A DNA stretch of 16,163 bases from JBGAWK01 sp044227665 (GCA_044227665.1 JBGAWK010000056.1:1-16163); one strand, 5' to 3'. Counted from the stretch's first letter, positions 6,291 to 13,636 are shown. Numbers and translations are program-made. Notes: generated by a model from the sequence alone, not told the origin.

Positions 6291-7598
6291 ATGCGTTTAT
6301 ATTCCACAAAAAAAAAATCGCCAGATGTAGAGCTCAAGGAAGCCGTTTTGAGGGGCTTGCCTCCTGATAACGGATTATATATGCCTTATGATATTCCAAG
6401 GTTAGAAGATGATTTTTGGAAAAATCTTAGCCGTTTTGATTTTAACACTATGGCAAAATGTGTTGTAAATCATTTACTTAAAGGGGAAGTAGAACCTACG
6501 GTGGTAGAAAAAATAATAGATAATGCCTATGACTTCGATGCGCCACTGGTATCCGTAGGCGATAATTATATTTTGGAATTGTTTCAGGGGCCTACCTTGG
6601 CATTCAAAGATTTTGGTGCTAGATTCATGGGTCAATTGATGGGATTTTATTTACAGAAGGAAGATAGAGAGGTAAATATTCTTGTAGCCACCTCAGGAGA
6701 TACGGGAAGTGCTGTAGCTCACGGTTTTTTGAAGGTGCCGGGCATAAAAGTGACGATATTATATCCCAAAGGGAAAGTAAGTGATATTCAGGAGAAACAA
6801 TTCACTACTTTAGGTGCAAACATTACGGCTTTAGAAGTCGAAGGTACTTTTGATGATTGTCAGGCATTGGTAAAACAGGCTTTTTTGGATAAAGAATTGA
6901 ATGAAAAAATCTATCTGTCTTCCGCCAATTCAATAAATATTGCAAGGCTGATACCTCAGTCATTATATTATATTTACGCCTATAAACAGTTAGAAAACAA
7001 AGACAAGTCTTTGGTCTTCAGTATTCCTAGCGGCAACTTTGGCAACCTTACAGCAGGACTTTTCGCCAAGAAAATGGGGCTGCCTATAAGCTGTATCATT
7101 GCCAGCACGAATAGTAATGATATCTTCACGAAGTATTTGATGACGGGGGTGTTTTCGCCAAGACCCTCGGTGAAAACCATAAGCAATGCAATGGACGTAG
7201 GTAATCCTAGCAATTTTGCGAGAATTATGGATATTTATGGAGATGACATAGAAAAAATAAGGAAAGATATTTTTGCTTTCAGTTTCGATGATAAAGAAAC
7301 CGCCAATTGCATCAAAGAAGTGTATGAAAAGTATCATTACCTCATGTGTACACATACGGCAGTAGGCTATTTGGGTATGGAAGCTTATAAAGCAGAACAT
7401 CCAAATTCTGATAGCAATAATATAGTACTCTCTACAGCGCACCCCGTAAAATTCGGCGAAGTGGTAGAGCCCATTATCCAAGACGAAATTGCCGTACCCG
7501 AGAGACTTCAAAAAGCAATGGGTACGGAAAAGATGTCTATCCCTATGACCAAGGATTTTAATAGCTTTAAAAACTTTTTATTCCAACACAATGCTTAG
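6291..7598 (+). CDS. thrC: Threonine synthase
   Basis: Converts O-phospho-L-homoserine to L-threonine with pyridoxal phosphate, the last step of threonine synthesis. It is 435 aa from the chosen start. Seen: MRLYSTKKKSPDVELKEAV, the usual N-terminus of the family; GLPPDNGLYMP; the PLP-lysine motif PTLAFKDFGA with Lys106; phosphate-binding SGDTGSAVAHGF (135-146); and the late motifs SIPSGNFGNL and THTAVGYLG. All key residues are present and the length is right. Start: the ATG at 6273 would add MCIFVI, is not family-like and precedes the promoter box, so 6291 is preferred. The stop overlaps hisG by 8 bases (ATGCTTAG), indicating translational coupling. Finding thrC at the head of a his operon is unusual. 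Confidence 0.95.
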   Translation: MRLYSTKKKSPDVELKEAVLRGLPPDNGLYMPYDIPRLEDDFWKNLSRFDFNTMAKCVVNHLLKGEVEPTVVEKIIDNAYDFDAPLVSVGDNYILELFQGPTLAFKDFGARFMGQLMGFYLQKEDREVNILVATSGDTGSAVAHGFLKVPGIKVTILYPKGKVSDIQEKQFTTLGANITALEVEGTFDDCQALVKQAFLDKELNEKIYLSSANSINIARLIPQSLYYIYAYKQLENKDKSLVFSIPSGNFGNLTAGLFAKKMGLPISCIIASTNSNDIFTKYLMTGVFSPRPSVKTISNAMDVGNPSNFARIMDIYGDDIEKIRKDIFAFSFDDKETANCIKEVYEKYHYLMCTHTAVGYLGMEAYKAEHPNSDSNNIVLSTAHPVKFGEVVEPIIQDEIAVPERLQKAMGTEKMSIPMTKDFNSFKNFLFQHNA

Positions 7599-8442
7599 AT
7601 TAGCCATACAAAAAAAGGGTAGGTTGAGTGAAGACTCTATTGCACTTTTGAAAGAATGTGATATTAGTTTTCCTCAGAGTACAGGAAGTCTTATAACGGC
7701 TGCCTACGATTTTCCCATGGAAATACTATTCTTGCGGGATGACGATATTCCAGGATATGTACAAGATCAGGTAGCAGACATAGGGATAGTAGGAGAAAAT
7801 GTTTTGGAAGAATCCCGTAAGGAAGCGGATATTATTATGCCGCTTGGATTCGGGAGATGCAGACTATCCTTGGCTATACCTAAGACCATAGAATATCCCG
7901 GCATCAGTTATTTCCAAGATAAAAATATTGCTACTACTTACCCCAATATACTACGGAGTTACCTTCAGCAAAATAACATAGAAGCAGACATCCATGAAAT
8001 CAGTGGTTCTGTGGAGATAGCACCTAGCCTAGGACTCGCTGAGGGTATTTGTGATATTGTGAGTACTGGAAGTACCTTATTGAGTAATGGGCTGAAAGAG
8101 GTAGAGCCAATTTTTAGATCTCAGGCAGTACTTATCGCTGGCAAGCAACTTACGGGTATTAAGAGAGAAATTTTAGACAAGCTTGTTTTCCGTCTTACTG
8201 CCGTAAAAAAAGCCAAGCGAAATAAATATATATTACTCAATGTACCAAACGACAGCTTGGACACCATCATATCCTTACTGCCAGGTATAAAAAGCCCTAC
8301 GGTATTGCCACTGGCACGAGAAGGCTGGAGTAGCTTACATTCTGTGATTACAGAAACAGATTTTTGGGAGAATATAGAAAAACTAAAACAAGCTGGAGCG
8401 GAAGGAATTTTGGTGATGCCTATAGAAAAATTGATCTATTGA
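7591..8442 (+). CDS. hisG: ATP phosphoribosyltransferase, long form (HisG)
   Basis: First and committed step of histidine synthesis: ATP plus PRPP gives phosphoribosyl-ATP. At 283 aa it is the long, self-contained form with a C-terminal allosteric domain, so it does not need HisZ. Seen: MLRLAIQKKGRLSEDS at the N-terminus; DVGIVGEN-like VADIGIVGEN (61-70); the PRPP-binding stretch from EIAPSLGLAEG to ICDIVSTGSTLLSNGL (142-168); and from about residue 205 the regulatory domain, with NVPNDSLDTIISLLPGIKSP and a final GILVMPIEKLIY. Feedback inhibition by histidine is expected from the family. It overlaps thrC by 8 bases and is followed by hisD after 1 base. Confidence 0.96.
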   Translation: MLRLAIQKKGRLSEDSIALLKECDISFPQSTGSLITAAYDFPMEILFLRDDDIPGYVQDQVADIGIVGENVLEESRKEADIIMPLGFGRCRLSLAIPKTIEYPGISYFQDKNIATTYPNILRSYLQQNNIEADIHEISGSVEIAPSLGLAEGICDIVSTGSTLLSNGLKEVEPIFRSQAVLIAGKQLTGIKREILDKLVFRLTAVKKAKRNKYILLNVPNDSLDTIISLLPGIKSPTVLPLAREGWSSLHSVITETDFWENIEKLKQAGAEGILVMPIEKLIY

Positions 8443-8443
8443 T

Positions 8444-9724
8444 ATGCTGCAAATATTTAAATATCCTCAGGACGCTGACATTGACGATATTATACGCCGA
8501 CCATCACTGTCTATAGAAAATATGGAAGCGGTGGTGTCGCCTATCATCTCAGAGGTAAAGAAAAGAGGCGATGAGGCATTGTCGGAGTTTGCGCTGCAAT
8601 ATGATAAAGTTGCCTTGCAAAATTTTGCAGTCCCTACGGCTACTATCAGCGATTCGGCCACCTTGATTTCCGATGAATTGAAAGTGGCGATACAGGTAGC
8701 TGCCAAAAATATTGAGACCTTCCATAGCCGACAGAAGCATGATTTGCAACCCGAAGAGACCACTAAAGGTGTGTGGTGTTGGCGCAAGAGCATAGCCATA
8801 GAAAAAGTAGGCTTATATATTCCGGGCGGCTCTGCTCCCTTGTTTTCTACCGTACTCATGCTGGGCATTCCTGCACGTATTGCGGGATGCAGAGAGGTAG
8901 TAGTATGTACACCACCCGCACAAGATGGCAGTATCCATCCTGCTATTTTATATGCCGCTCATATCAGCGGTATAGATAAAATATATGCCGTAGGTGGCGC
9001 ACAGGCTATAGCAGCTATGGCATTTGGTACTAATCAAATTCCCAAGGTGGACAAAATTTTTGGCCCTGGCAATCAGTATGTGACGGCCGCCAAGCAACTC
9101 GTAAACAGGGTAGGCGTAGCCATAGATATGCCAGCAGGTCCGTCCGAAGTATGTGTAATAGCAGACAGTAGTGCTAATCCCGACTTTGTAGCTGTAGATT
9201 TACTTTCACAAGCAGAACATGGCCCCGACAGTCACGTACTATGTCTGCTTACCGATGAAGCTATGGCGGAAAATGTTGTAACATCGCTACAAAAAATTAT
9301 GGCACTACTCCCACGAGAAAATATTGCTACTAAAGCTCTGTCACATAGTAGTATTGTAGTAGTAGAAGATATAGCCAAAGCCATGGATATAGCCAACAAT
9401 TATGCTCCTGAACATCTCATTCTTTCTATAGACCATCCCGAAAAATATATATCCATGATTACAAACGCAGGTTCGGTATTTCTCGGTCATTACACGCCGG
9501 AGTCGGCAGGGGATTATGCCTCTGGCACCAACCATACATTACCTACTTATGGCTATGCACGTACTTATAGTGGGGTATCTTTGGATAGCTTTGTGAAAAA
9601 AGTTACCTTCCAGAAAATATCTCGCTCTGGATTACAGCATTTAGGTAGCACTATTATTACTATGGCGGAGGCAGAATTGCTACATGCACATGCGCTTGCG
9701 GTGAAGCTGAGATTAGAATCCTAA
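8444..9724 (+). CDS. hisD: Histidinol dehydrogenase
   Basis: Zinc enzyme making L-histidine from L-histidinol in two NAD-dependent oxidations, the last steps of the pathway. It is 426 aa, a normal length. Every residue known from the E. coli enzyme is present three positions earlier: zinc ligands Gln256, His259, Asp357 and His416, and the catalytic pair Glu323-His324 in APEHLIL. Other signatures are GLYIPGGSAPLFSTVLM, IFGPGNQYV, DMPAGPSEV and LLSQAEHGPDSHV. The ATG follows the hisG stop by one base, so the two are co-translated. In many Bacteroidota hisC and hisB follow at once; here the operon ends and purC begins 90 bases later. Confidence 0.97.
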   Translation: MLQIFKYPQDADIDDIIRRPSLSIENMEAVVSPIISEVKKRGDEALSEFALQYDKVALQNFAVPTATISDSATLISDELKVAIQVAAKNIETFHSRQKHDLQPEETTKGVWCWRKSIAIEKVGLYIPGGSAPLFSTVLMLGIPARIAGCREVVVCTPPAQDGSIHPAILYAAHISGIDKIYAVGGAQAIAAMAFGTNQIPKVDKIFGPGNQYVTAAKQLVNRVGVAIDMPAGPSEVCVIADSSANPDFVAVDLLSQAEHGPDSHVLCLLTDEAMAENVVTSLQKIMALLPRENIATKALSHSSIVVVEDIAKAMDIANNYAPEHLILSIDHPEKYISMITNAGSVFLGHYTPESAGDYASGTNHTLPTYGYARTYSGVSLDSFVKKVTFQKISRSGLQHLGSTIITMAEAELLHAHALAVKLRLES

Positions 9725-9787
9725 TATTTTTGTTGAAAAACTGCCTTTTGTTATCAATTCTTTTTATGCCAAAGTAGTATTTAATCC

Positions 9788-9795
9788 TACATTTA
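9788..9795 (+). promoter_or_regulatory. Possible -7 promoter box of purC
   Basis: TACATTTA, one mismatch from TAnnTTTG, lies 19 bases before the purC ATG within the 90-base hisD-purC gap. There is no good -33 match, and no hairpin terminator is visible after hisD. Confidence 0.25.
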
Positions 9796-9814
9796 TACCT
9801 CAAATCACAAGGTC

Positions 9815-10756
9815 ATGCCTATAAGTTATACAGATTTTAGATTCCCACAGACCACAAATTTTTACAGAGGAAAGGTTAGAGATGTATATTATATAGGAGA
9901 AGATTATATAGCTATGGTCATCACAGATCGCATCTCTGCTTTTGATGTGGTGATGCCTAAGCCTATAACACACAAAGGACAGATTCTCAACAATATAGCT
10001 TTTTCTTTTCTAAAAAAAACAGAAGACATACTCCCTAACTGGCTCATTGGCAAGCCACATGCCAATGCTGTAATCGGCTATAGATGCACACCCTATAAGG
10101 TAGAAGTGGTAGTGAGAGGCTATCTGTGTGGTTCGGCATGGAGAGCCTATGCAAGAGGCATACGTACCATCTGTGGCGTTACCTTGCCAGAAGGTCTTCG
10201 AGAGAACCAGCTGCTTCCATATCCTATTATAACTCCTACCACTAAGGCAGAACAAGGTCACGACATGGACATCTCCAGAGAGGAAATTATTGCGCAATGC
10301 ATAGTCCCTGCTCAAGAATATGAACAAATAGAAAAATATGCCCTGCAAGTATTTCAGAGAGGTAGCGAAATTGCTACAGAGAGGGGGCTGATATTAGTAG
10401 ATACAAAATTTGAATTCGGCAAAAACAAAGAAGGTGAGATATGCTTGATAGACGAAATTCTCACCCCTGACTCTTCCAGATATTTTTATGCTGAAGGCTA
10501 TGAAGAAAAATTCGAGTCAGGAACACCACAACGCCAGCTTTCAAAAGAATTTGTCAGAGAATGGCTTATAGCCAATGGATTTCAAGGTAAAGAAGGGCAG
10601 CAAATTCCCATTATGTCCGATGAAGTAATAGCAGGAATAACTCAGCGATACATAGAATTATATGAAATTATCTTGGGGCAAATTTTTATGCCCGAATCCC
10701 AAGATGACCTTGAAAATAAACTTTTTGCAGGTATTGAAGATATACCCATCTCCTAA
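9815..10756 (+). CDS. purC: Phosphoribosylaminoimidazole-succinocarboxamide synthase (SAICAR synthetase)
   Basis: Joins CAIR and aspartate with ATP to form SAICAR in de novo purine synthesis. It is 313 aa, the longer form usual in Bacteroidota and eukaryotes. Seen: GKVRDVY (19-25, ATP-binding loop), RISAFDV (39-45), the family signature VVVRGYLCGSAWR (98-110), LVDTKFEFG (204-212) and DEILTPDSSRY (223-233). No residue of the core motifs is missing. It stands alone on the + strand between the his genes and a probable transposase relic. It shares the PRPP/AICAR economy with histidine synthesis, but that does not prove co-regulation. Confidence 0.96.
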   Translation: MPISYTDFRFPQTTNFYRGKVRDVYYIGEDYIAMVITDRISAFDVVMPKPITHKGQILNNIAFSFLKKTEDILPNWLIGKPHANAVIGYRCTPYKVEVVVRGYLCGSAWRAYARGIRTICGVTLPEGLRENQLLPYPIITPTTKAEQGHDMDISREEIIAQCIVPAQEYEQIEKYALQVFQRGSEIATERGLILVDTKFEFGKNKEGEICLIDEILTPDSSRYFYAEGYEEKFESGTPQRQLSKEFVREWLIANGFQGKEGQQIPIMSDEVIAGITQRYIELYEIILGQIFMPESQDDLENKLFAGIEDIPIS

Positions 10757-10768
10757 ATCTTAGATTAA

Positions 10769-10978
10769 TTGTGGTATTGTAGGAAAATGTATAAAACATT
10801 GCCCACATTACGATGCAGAACTTTTGCCATTGGAGTATATTTTGAAAAACTCGGCGATAAACTAATACTCAAAATTGCTCTCACCAAAAAACGTAGAGCA
10901 TCATGGTAAATATTTTTAAAAGAAATTAGGAGATTTGTTAAACACAAAATCACTGTCGTTTGTTATGCTTCTAAATAA
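10769..10978 (+). pseudogene. Broken frame resembling the C-terminal tail of a DDE transposase
   Basis: One reading frame runs from 10769 to a TAA at 10976-10978, interrupted by a single TAA at 10907-10909. The first open piece (ATG at 10787, 40 aa) contains TLRCRTFAIGVYFEKLGDK, then LILKIALTKKRRASW. After the stop the frame goes on with IFLKEIRRFVKHKITVVCY. The pattern of basic residues, a TFAIG-like strand, ILK-x-AL and KKRR-x-xW reminds me of the tail of IS4/IS1380-group transposases, so this may be the end of a decayed insertion sequence. No catalytic domain, inverted repeat or target duplication is visible. The 40-aa piece could instead be a real small basic protein. Confidence 0.35.
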
Positions 10979-10983
10979 TTGTT

Positions 10984-11541
10984 ATGAAGGAAATGTATCT
11001 TTATATATTAATTTCATGTTTATCTTTTCATAGTTATGCCAAGCAAAAGATAATCTACGAGACCGCTTCTATTCAACTGTATAATGGCAAAGAAATACAA
11101 GGCATAGCAGCCATAAAACACCACCATACCGAAGATGTAGTACTGTTTAAAGTTGATGTCAATGCACAAAAAACGATACAGTACCATCTTAGTGAAATCC
11201 ATCATTGTGTCATAGGCGGAAAGACCTATTTTGTAGATTATATTAATAAACTTGGTAATATTACAGTATTTGCACATGTGCTAAGTGAGCGTATAATAGA
11301 ACGTGAGGGATATGTATTAGATAAATTTTATGTATATAAAAACCATCATTATGGCAAAAACAATGTCCTTACCAAGCGTAGTGTAGGGTATAAAATTACC
11401 GATCAATATCATAGTATGGAATTTTTACTCTCAAATGCTAAGGAGACGCTATTGGATTTTTTTGTAGATAACAAAGCGATATACCAAAATATTGATAGTT
11501 TTACGATAACTAGCGAAGAGGATATTAAATCAGTTTTGTAA
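10984..11541 (+). CDS. Secreted protein of unknown function
   Basis: I do not recognise this 185-aa protein. Seen: a typical signal peptide (MKEMYLYILISCLSFHSYA, likely cleaved before KQKIIYE). A mostly beta-strand body follows, with ASIQLYNGKEIQGIAAI, a His-rich turn KHHHTED, CVIGGKTYFVDY, RSVGYKITDQYHSMEFLL, and an acidic end SEEDIKSVL. There is no T9SS sorting domain and no lipobox (the Cys in the hydrophobic stretch is not followed by a lipoprotein pattern), so the periplasm or outside is likely. ATG at 10984 and ATG at 10993 are both possible starts. It sits alone, with a 76-base gap to the next gene. The pattern recalls small secreted Bacteroidota proteins that assess a 'Y-N-G-K-x-I-x-G' strand, but no family can be named. 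Confidence 0.75.
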   Translation: MKEMYLYILISCLSFHSYAKQKIIYETASIQLYNGKEIQGIAAIKHHHTEDVVLFKVDVNAQKTIQYHLSEIHHCVIGGKTYFVDYINKLGNITVFAHVLSERIIEREGYVLDKFYVYKNHHYGKNNVLTKRSVGYKITDQYHSMEFLLSNAKETLLDFFVDNKAIYQNIDSFTITSEEDIKSVL

Positions 11542-11605
11542 GATTTATTCTTTCAAAACTTTTGCTTAGCATGGTCTCTTTTCATAGATTACAATAGAAA
11601 AAACT

Positions 11606-11613
11606 TATATTCG
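11606..11613 (+). promoter_or_regulatory. -7 promoter box of the six-gene operon
   Basis: TATATTCG (one mismatch from TAnnTTTG) ends 4 bases before the ATG at 11618, the same spacing as at the kinase and wbqC-like genes. No TTG is seen at -33. Confidence 0.35.
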
Positions 11614-11617
11614 CAGT

Positions 11618-12064
11618 ATGTACACTATACAAATTATACAAGATTTTGAAGTGTCGGCGAGCAAAGTTTTTTATTTTTTTGCCGATCACGAAAGACTTTC
11701 AGAAATATATCCTGGTGCTTTCAAAAGAATACAATATGGTGAAGATTCTACCGATGCCAATAGCAAAGGGTCTATACGCAGGATAATAAATTTTCCTCTT
11801 ATGATAGAAGAGACAGTTACCACATATCTGCCTGTATCTATGATAGAATACAAGATTACAGCAGGGGAAGGTCCTATAAAAAATCATAAGGGTATCATAA
11901 AAGTGAATGACCTAGGTAGCGGTAAATCCCGATTGGACTATAAGATTACTTTCGACGAAAAGATTCCCCTAGTCGGCTTTGTGATAAAAAATATTTTAGA
12001 GAAAGTAATAGGCGATGGCGTAAGAAAACTGGCACGGAAATTTGCTGCTAACCCCAATTACTAA
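11618..12064 (+). CDS. SRPBCC (START/Bet v1-like) family protein
   Basis: A 148-aa cytoplasmic protein with the helix-grip fold used to bind hydrophobic ligands. Seen: an opening strand (YTIQIIQDFEVSASKVFYFF) leading into the typical ADHERLSEIYPGAF helix. Strands with GSIRRIINFPLMIEETVT and MIEYKITAGEGP follow, then LDYKITFDEKIPLVGFV, and a long C-terminal amphipathic helix (NILEKVIGDGVRKLARKFA) that would close the pocket. This matches the polyketide-cyclase/dehydrase-like group of SRPBCC proteins; no catalytic residue or ligand can be named. It is the first gene of the six-gene run, 11 bases before the next. Confidence 0.75.
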   Translation: MYTIQIIQDFEVSASKVFYFFADHERLSEIYPGAFKRIQYGEDSTDANSKGSIRRIINFPLMIEETVTTYLPVSMIEYKITAGEGPIKNHKGIIKVNDLGSGKSRLDYKITFDEKIPLVGFVIKNILEKVIGDGVRKLARKFAANPNY

Positions 12065-12075
12065 TACACTTTCGG

Positions 12076-12483
12076 ATGAAAAAATCATGGCAAGAAAAGT
12101 ATTTCAGTTCAAATAGCTTCAAGATAGAAAGATTAGAGAAAGACTATTCCGATATGCATATAGGCGAAGATATGCTCATTGCCACCCCATTAATGATTGC
12201 AGAATATATCCATACCTTACCTTCGGGAGAAATATGGGACAGCAAGACAATACGCAAGGCACTGGCATTGGCTAATGGTGCTGACCATACCTGTCCACTC
12301 ACTTATGGGATTTTTTTGCGCATTGTATGTGAATACAATTATGAACAATTTTTATTTAAAAAAAATATTGAAGCTATCACGCCGTTTTGGAGAGCGACAC
12401 CGCCCAAGAGTCCCATCTTGAATAAGTTATCGTTTGATATTCAATTTATTACTGAAAGACAAAATGCCGAAAAAAATGGGTAG
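12076..12483 (+). CDS. MGMT-family-like protein, function unknown
   Basis: A 135-aa protein resembling small 'MGMT family' proteins, which share the DNA-binding half of O6-alkylguanine-DNA alkyltransferases. Seen: MKKSWQEKY at the start; ATPLMIAEYIHTLPSGE, where relatives have an APxEVDEIMxxVPxGK-like strand and helix; SKTIRKALALANGADHTCPLTYGIF, the helix-turn-helix-like segment, with Cys73 in TCPLT; then ITPFWRA (101-107). The true repair motif PCHR is absent, so alkyl transfer is not expected to be standard. Whether Cys73 is reactive is unknown. It overlaps the acyltransferase gene, so they are translationally coupled. The identification rests on remembered family patterns. Confidence 0.6.
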   Translation: MKKSWQEKYFSSNSFKIERLEKDYSDMHIGEDMLIATPLMIAEYIHTLPSGEIWDSKTIRKALALANGADHTCPLTYGIFLRIVCEYNYEQFLFKKNIEAITPFWRATPPKSPILNKLSFDIQFITERQNAEKNG

Positions 12484-13141
12484 TTTTTTCCGAAATATAA
12501 AATATATCAATCCGAAGACCTTGTACTTCAATTTCAAATATCTGCCATTTACTCAGGCTATAAAATTTCCAATATGGGTGGCAAGTAATACATATATGAA
12601 AAGAATAGGAGGTATCGTCAAGATTACCGTACCCATAAAAACGGGGATGATAAGATTGGGGTGTGGAAACATAGGTATTTTTGATGATAAAAAATCTAGG
12701 GGAATATGGCAAGTAGCAGGACATATAGAGTTTCAGGGTAAAGCTCGTTTAGGACATGGATTTAAAGTGAGCGTGGGCCCCAATGGAAGAATAGTTTTTG
12801 GCAATAATTTTAGGATAAGTGCAGAATCAGCAATCGTGGCTATCAAAGAAATATCCTTTGGTAATAATGTGCTGCTTTCTTGGGATATTTTGGTTATGGA
12901 CAATGATTTTCACAAAATAATAGACCAAAATAGTACGCAGATAAATATTCCCAAGCCTATCGCTTTAGGGAATGATATATGGGTAGGATGTAGGACTACA
13001 ATTCTAAAAGGCGTAGCCATTGCCGACAATAATGTGATAGCTGCGGGCTCATTAATATCCAAGTCTATCACCGAAAGTGGCAATGTAATTGGAGGAAATC
13101 CTCCAGCAATAATCAAGCGACAAATACGATGGCAGCGATAA
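12464..13141 (+). CDS. Left-handed beta-helix (hexapeptide repeat) acyltransferase
   Basis: Probable O- or N-acetyltransferase of the capsule/LPS type, transferring an acetyl group from acetyl-CoA to a sugar. It is 225 aa from the chosen start. Seen: an N-terminal INPKTLYFNFKYLPFTQAIKFPIWV segment typical of Bacteroidota members, then imperfect hexapeptide repeats from about residue 70. These include GKARLGHGFKVSVGPNGRIVFGNN, DNDFH (catalytic-His-like region) and IALGNDIWVGCRTTILKGVAI, ending in VIGGNPPAIIKRQ. It lacks membrane helices. Start: ATG at 12464 (MPKKMGSF) or ATG at 12476, which gives an 8-base ATGGGTAG overlap with the upstream stop; both beat the upstream TTG. It overlaps the asparaginase-domain gene by 13 bases. 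Confidence 0.85.
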   Translation: MPKKMGSFFRNIKYINPKTLYFNFKYLPFTQAIKFPIWVASNTYMKRIGGIVKITVPIKTGMIRLGCGNIGIFDDKKSRGIWQVAGHIEFQGKARLGHGFKVSVGPNGRIVFGNNFRISAESAIVAIKEISFGNNVLLSWDILVMDNDFHKIIDQNSTQINIPKPIALGNDIWVGCRTTILKGVAIADNNVIAAGSLISKSITESGNVIGGNPPAIIKRQIRWQR

Positions 13142-13629
13142 ATACCATACAAATATTTATCACAGGAGGTACTTTTGACAAAGAGTATGATGCCATAAAT
13201 GGCAAATTGTACTTCAAAAATACTCACCTCAATGAAATATTATCGCTTGGTAGAGCGCGATTACCGATAGCTGTAGATACGCTTATGATGGTGGATAGCT
13301 TGGACATGAGTGAAGAACAACGTCAAAGTATCTGTGCGGCATGTCGCAATAGCGTGAGCCGTCATATTATTATCACGCATGGTACTGATACCATGACACT
13401 TACTGCCGCCGCTATAGCCAAGTTACAACTTCCCAAAACCATCATACTTACAGGTGCAATGATACCTTATACCTTTGGCAGCTCCGATGGCTACTTCAAT
13501 ATTGGAAGCGCATTGGCATTTGCACAGTGTATGCCGCAAGGTACGTATATCGCTATGAATGGAATATGCTTTGACTGGGACAATGTAAGGAAAAATAGAG
13601 AAGACGGATTTTTTGAAACTTTATTATAA
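13129..13629 (+). CDS. Single-domain asparaginase/glutaminase-family protein
   Basis: A 166-aa protein equal to the N-terminal domain of bacterial type I/II L-asparaginases, which are about 330 aa. All catalytic residues located in this domain are present: Thr15 in ITGGTFDKEY, Ser57 in DSLDM, Thr86-Asp87 in THGTDTM, and Lys155 in NVRKN. The C-terminal domain, which supplies a Glu to the neighbouring subunit's site, is missing. The open frame ends cleanly with DGFFETLL, and the next gene follows 7 bases later, so this is a family form rather than a truncation. Stand-alone asparaginase-domain proteins of this size exist in other bacteria, with unknown substrate. It overlaps the acyltransferase gene by 13 bases. 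Confidence 0.85.
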   Translation: MAAINTIQIFITGGTFDKEYDAINGKLYFKNTHLNEILSLGRARLPIAVDTLMMVDSLDMSEEQRQSICAACRNSVSRHIIITHGTDTMTLTAAAIAKLQLPKTIILTGAMIPYTFGSSDGYFNIGSALAFAQCMPQGTYIAMNGICFDWDNVRKNREDGFFETLL

Positions 13630-13636
13630 TAATATT

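Noticed and set aside
6990..7511. 173-codon minus-strand frame inside thrC
   Set aside because: Shadow of thrC, whose PLP motifs are intact; composition is not protein-like.
8467..8868. 133-codon minus-strand frame inside hisD
   Set aside because: Antisense shadow of a fully conserved enzyme.
2046..9779. The 9-mer AAAGTAGTA occurs in three gene gaps (2046, 4873, 9771)
   Set aside because: The same 9-mer also occurs inside the phosphatase gene (3586-3594), and the three copies have no common orientation relative to genes, so it is probably chance.
9725..9814. Terminator after hisD
   Set aside because: Several T runs but no hairpin that I can pair; read-through into purC cannot be excluded.
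10756..10766. Short palindrome AATCT-T-AGATT at the purC stop
   Set aside because: Five-base AT-rich arms with a one-base loop are too weak to call a terminator.
11542..11617. TTTTG...TAGATTAC as a second promoter for the six-gene operon
   Set aside because: Spacing is right (20 bases) but the -7 part matches only four of six consensus bases; the TATATTCG box nearer the gene is better.
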